Shown here: positions 60,269-64,000 of the stretch, piece by piece | How the letters are laid out: each line of letters begins with the position of its first letter | Position numbering within the stretch: the first letter of the stretch is position 1 | Source of the DNA: Caenorhabditis remanei | Taxonomy: Eukaryota > Nematoda > Chromadorea > Rhabditida > Rhabditidae | Assembly (NCBI RefSeq): GCF_010183535.1 | Contig: NC_071333.1 | Location: forward strand, 9,732,587-9,796,586 | Direction of reading: 5' to 3' | DNA: 64,000 nt | Position numbers and translations under genes: made by a program | The notes under the pieces: generated by a model | What the model was told of the DNA's origin: nothing | Seen by the model: the letters and a program-made list of their open reading frames with translations, nothing else | Databases searched by the model: none

Positions 60269-63200
60269 TCACGCTCGTTGAATCTCGAAAAGTTTCACAT
60301 CTGTGTCATACCAAATTGGTGGTTGGGTGTTTCTGTAATAGATTCAGAAATATTGCGAAATGTTGAAAACGTCATTTTGAAATCCAAAAAAACGTTCTAC
60401 AAACCTGAGATAAATCACACCCCACATGTAAATGCGGAACCAATGGTTGGTGCCAACGTTGGTTTGATATCTACGGATCACAATTGGGTGTGGCACTGGG
60501 AGAAGTCCAACGAGGGTTCCATGTTGCAAGAATTTCAGAATCTCGCTTTCATCGGTGAGACCTCTGAAAAAAGATTCATTCAAAAAAGACTTTAAAGTTT
60601 ATTTTCTAGAGTAAATTAAAAACAAGTTTGTTGGGATGACAAAGAAATTTTTTTTCAAGTGTGAATACATTTTTCCATTTCACAATACGTTTCAACAATA
60701 AACTTACTTGTCAATGCAGATCTTCTCCACCTGCGGAACCAAAACTTGAAGCAGCCGCATAATAGTTTGCAATGGCAATTTTGACTTCCATGCCTCAGCC
60801 CATTCTTGAGTTGCAATCCACTCCTCCGGAACTGAAACTCAACTTTTATTACATTTATTGAACGTTGTGCCTTACCTTCCGGAGCGGTCGGTTTTTCTTC
60901 CCAACTTCCTACGTTTCCAGTCATTGTTGCAAGTGCAGGAGTAGCAGCAAGTCCTGCCGTAGTGCTCGCTGAAAACTTTTTGCAACTAAGATTTTTATGG
61001 ATATAGCAACGTACGTCCTGCTGCAGGTGATGCGGTTCCTGGTCCGGCTCCAGCTCCTGGGAACTCTGGAGGTGTTGCTGTAGTTGGACTCTTCAACTGA
61101 TCAACCATTTCATCTCTATTGGCAGCTGGAATAATTGATATTCGAAGAAATTAGTCAAGAATTGTCTTACATTTATTCTTCCTTCCCGAAAGAGTCTTAG
61201 CAATAGATGCAGCATCAGTTGAAAGATTGGAGAGTTGGTAAAACACGTTCCTCTTCCGGATGATGGTGTAGATCAAATTAGAATTACCTATGATTTCAAA
61301 ATGTTTGAATTTTTTATTTCATGAACAAACCATCAAATTGGTATTGAATGACATTGTTGAACACTTCAAGGAGCGAGAAAACCAGTTGAGGATTGGTCGG
61401 TGAAGAGAAAAGGAACCACGGAGTTGAGAATGCTTCGACAAGATGTACGAGTTTGTTTGCCGCCACCATTGATAGTGACTTCATATATGGTGACACTGAA
61501 AATCTCAAGTGTCATTTCAAAGAGTGCTATGGTGTTGTTTCATAGTCTTGACTCAAGTGCTTACCATTGACCATGATTGTCAAAAAGCAGTCGAATAGGG
61601 ATTGAAGTCTATAGTTTCCAGTGGTGATGAGTTTGTGGAAAACCTGAAAACATTTGGGTTTTTGAAGAAAACAAAGTAAATATAAATGTTGTAGAGAACT
61701 AGATGTGATGATTCGCATGAAATGAAAGCTATTGTGAACTGACACGATAGCGTAGTACGTTTTTTTGTATTAATCTGAGAAGAGAGTCTTGTTTAAGGTT
61801 CCCTTTTTATATTTTCATAGTGAGTCAAATGATATAGACAAAACAGGTTTCACCCCACTGATTCCATCAGATTGTAAAACGTGCTCGCTTAATGAAAATC
61901 TGTGCTAAACCCGGTCAATCTATTTTAGTTCACTCGACGGTCTGCATAGTGCTTACCAAAATTAACAAGTCAGCATGAGTCCCTGTGAATGCCTGCACAT
62001 TGATATTAGCCTTCGCCGTATAGGGTTTGTTGAGACGGACTCCAAAATTGCGTTCCCCACTGAGCAGCAGAATAATGAAAACTCCCATGTGAATAAGACC
62101 GACTCTCGCTGAAATAAATGTTTATTAGTCGTCAATACTAACTGCTATTGTTTACCAGAGTCATTTCTAGCATCCGAAATGTGGTAGAGAATTGGAACCA
62201 GAATGTCGAGAACGTCAGAAGTCTTGAGAACGTAGAACATGAATTTCTGAAAGAATATTGGCTTGGCATTGACATAACACGACTTGAAAACAACGTACTT
62301 GATTGAACTCGCAACATTTCCAGAGAAGAACCAACAACTCTTGATGGAAATTTACTCGCTTTGTGGAATTTGGCAAATAGGACGATGATGAGTGAATAGG
62401 GTTGCTCAAGAGACGGGTTATTCCTTTCAACATGAAGTCAAAGTCCTCCTCCCTGTGAATTCTGCTCAAGTAGTTGATGAAGTAGTTGTCTTGATATCCA
62501 GAGTCATCGGATTTCGGTTGACTTTCCTTATCAAGGCATACAATCAACACTTGAAGGGCAATCTCGACCAGCGGCTCTCTTGAGTCGTTGTAGAGCAGAT
62601 AGTTGTAAGGGAGTCCGTATCCAACTGGGTCATAGGCACATACAATATTTAGAAGTGAAGTGAAAATTGGTAGAACATGTGGGTTGGTGACTGCGGTGAA
62701 GTGGCAGATCCATCGGAGGCGGTTTTCATCTGGGACAGTTTTATTCAATAACTCAATTCACCAAATACTCTAACTAACCAGAAACTGGAGCATAGATGAC
62801 TTCTGAGAAGCAAGTGAGCAAGAGCTTCAGAATTTCCGAGCGGTTCTGATAATGCTGAGCAACCATCGGAGGTTTGTTTCCAGATCCAACTCCTGCTTCC
62901 CAAATGTATTCACACGAATCAATCGTTGAGAGGTCATTCACTTTCTGTAAAACTTTTCAGTTAGGTTGATGGATATCTACCTTCGCTCACTTGTCCGTTT
63001 GCATGAGTAATGGTGAACTCCGGGCAGAAAAGTAGGTCAGAGAGTGTCTCGAGAAGTACCGCTGCCAGTGGTTTCGTAGCGTCGCCATGGGGAATCGGAG
63101 ACCAGAAGTAGCCTCTCCACTCAGCATCTTCCAACATGTACGGAATCATCCTGGTCAGCAGTCGGATAGCATTGATAGTCTGAAAACATAATTTTGCGTG

Positions 63201-63594
63201 AAGAAATCAAACTGAAAGCAAACCTTCTTTTGATCAATGTTGCCTGGATGGTTTTTCGAGAACTGGATTTTCTCAACTGCTTTGTAAACCAGGGTAGCCA
63301 AGTTTTTCGGAGATTCATCTCTAAGTTTGCGAATGTCTTCTCCTGGAATCATGGCAAAGATATCATTGACTGAATCTGGCCACCAAGCTTGATCCCAGAA
63401 TTGTTCATCGTCCTGAAATTTTTTTTTGAAAAAAATAGAAAGTATTGCGTATTACAAGGTGTATGCTTCTTTAAAAATGGTTGCTCATTTTCAGACAAAA
63501 CTAGTTACAGTTATTGTTGACTTACTTTTCCCGGTTTAGAGGTCAAATCCAAAACAGCTTGCTTAAAATCCACTCGACTTCCCTGAGCTCCCAT
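60269..63594 (-). CDS. hid-1: HID-1 (dense-core vesicle / trans-Golgi protein)
   Basis: Fifteen exons (63526-63594, 63224-63412, 62991-63179, 62779-62944, 62299-62729, 62156-62246, 61957-62108, 61565-61643, 61331-61495, 61171-61287, 61015-61125, 60876-60968, 60708-60831, 60405-60563, 60269-60332) give 732 residues, close to the family length. The start MGAQGS fits an N-myristoylation signal (Gly2, Ser6). Conserved blocks: DSCEYIWEAGVG, CAYDPVGYGLPYNYLLYNDS, YLSRIHREEDFDF, YLPNSTKRVNFHQELLVLLW, LTDESEILKFLQHGTLVGLL and the last exon IWYDTDVKLFEIQRA. The region at about 553-640 is a Pro/Ala/Gly-rich linker, as in animals. HID-1 acts at the trans-Golgi to sort cargo into dense-core vesicles and affects dauer entry. 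Exon 3 must use the GTGAGC donor at 62990; the GTAGAT ten bases further breaks the frame. Confidence 0.95.
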
Positions 63595-64000
63595 TTTGTT
63601 TAAATATCACTGTTTGGTTTGTTTCCTGTAATAAAAATAAGCTGAGAAGTCGTAAAGACCGTTGAAATATTCTAAATGACGTGAGTTAGAATAAATAGCG
63701 AGTAAGGGCTCACTGATGACTGCTTCCAAATGGAAGCGTAGGCAAAAGAGGCTGAGGCGGATAGAGCGTAATAGGCACACACGCACTGCGAGAGAAGAGA
63801 CGCACCAAATCAATAAGGGACCCTCCGGCCACATGATGAATATTCTAATGTGGAACAACGTCTACGCAATGAGACAACAAGACGAGAAAGCAGGGAAGAG
63901 ATTTCCTAATTAAATCTCGTATCTTCAATAATAGAAAAAGACATTCATTACTTTCATTCGCTAAAAATTTTGGAGCGAGAATTTAAACGTGTTCAAGAGC
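63595..64000. promoter_or_regulatory. 5' flank of hid-1
   Basis: On the minus strand a TTACAG acceptor (about 63630) lies about 30 bases before the ATG, marking a trans-splice site or spliced leader. The rest is non-coding to the window edge. Confidence 0.4.

Noticed and set aside
61171..61287. Suspected single-base frameshift in hid-1 exon 10
   Set aside because: Careful re-reading gives ACC ATC ATC CGG AAG in frame, with exon length 117, so the exon is intact.
62981..62990. GTAGAT donor for hid-1 exon 3
   Set aside because: It puts the next exon out of frame; the GTGAGC site ten bases earlier keeps KVNDLSTIDSCEYIW in frame and matches the family.

Overview
The window looks like nematode nuclear DNA, from Caenorhabditis elegans or a close relative. 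It is AT-rich, and its genes are cut into small exons by many 42-60 bp introns with TTTTCAG-type 3' splice sites. TTTCAG sites often lie just upstream of start codons, as in trans-spliced worm genes. The gene content (orthologues of aat-3, syg-1, hid-1, a DHCR24 enzyme and a TBC1D12/14 protein) fits the X chromosome of Caenorhabditis; that placement comes from memory of gene positions. Exon chains were assembled by hand from open frames, splice consensus and phase.

Left part (1-11.2 kb): a C2CD5/CDP138-type C2-domain gene; a small minus-strand single-pass membrane protein; a DHCR24 (sterol delta-24 reductase) gene; and two related genes for HExxHxxGxxH metallopeptidase-like proteins. At 11.6-13.6 kb on the minus strand lies an aat-3-like amino-acid transporter light chain. 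A codon-rich candidate alternative first exon for it lies 1.6 kb upstream. At 17.6-20.6 kb is an SLC5 sodium/solute symporter, followed by an unlisted-looking 64-residue minus-strand gene and a small basic/acidic protein gene at 23.2 kb.

Middle (24-42 kb): long non-coding stretches around a TBC1D12/14-type Rab GAP gene (29.4-34.1 kb), which carries two antisense tRNA genes in its introns. The SYG-1/Kirre immunoglobulin adhesion gene is at 42.1-46.0 kb.

Right part: a newly assembled four-exon minus-strand gene at 50-51.2 kb, a pseudokinase gene (52.3-54.9 kb), a divergent Rab GTPase lacking the switch II glutamine and a C-terminal prenylation motif (55.6-58.8 kb), and a complete hid-1 (60.3-63.6 kb). 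Four tRNA genes (Asp-GTC, Asn-GTT, Ile-AAT, Thr-AGT) are present.

Several genes touch membrane traffic and neuronal surfaces (TBC GAP, Rab, HID-1, SYG-1, C2CD5), but nothing in the sequence shows they are co-regulated. No transposon, virus-like element, CRISPR array or rRNA was recognised. The observations most worth checking are the small spliced genes, the aberrant Rab and pseudokinase, the possible aat-3 alternative start, the frame break in the C2CD5 gene, and a palindrome shared by the 5' ends of two unrelated genes.
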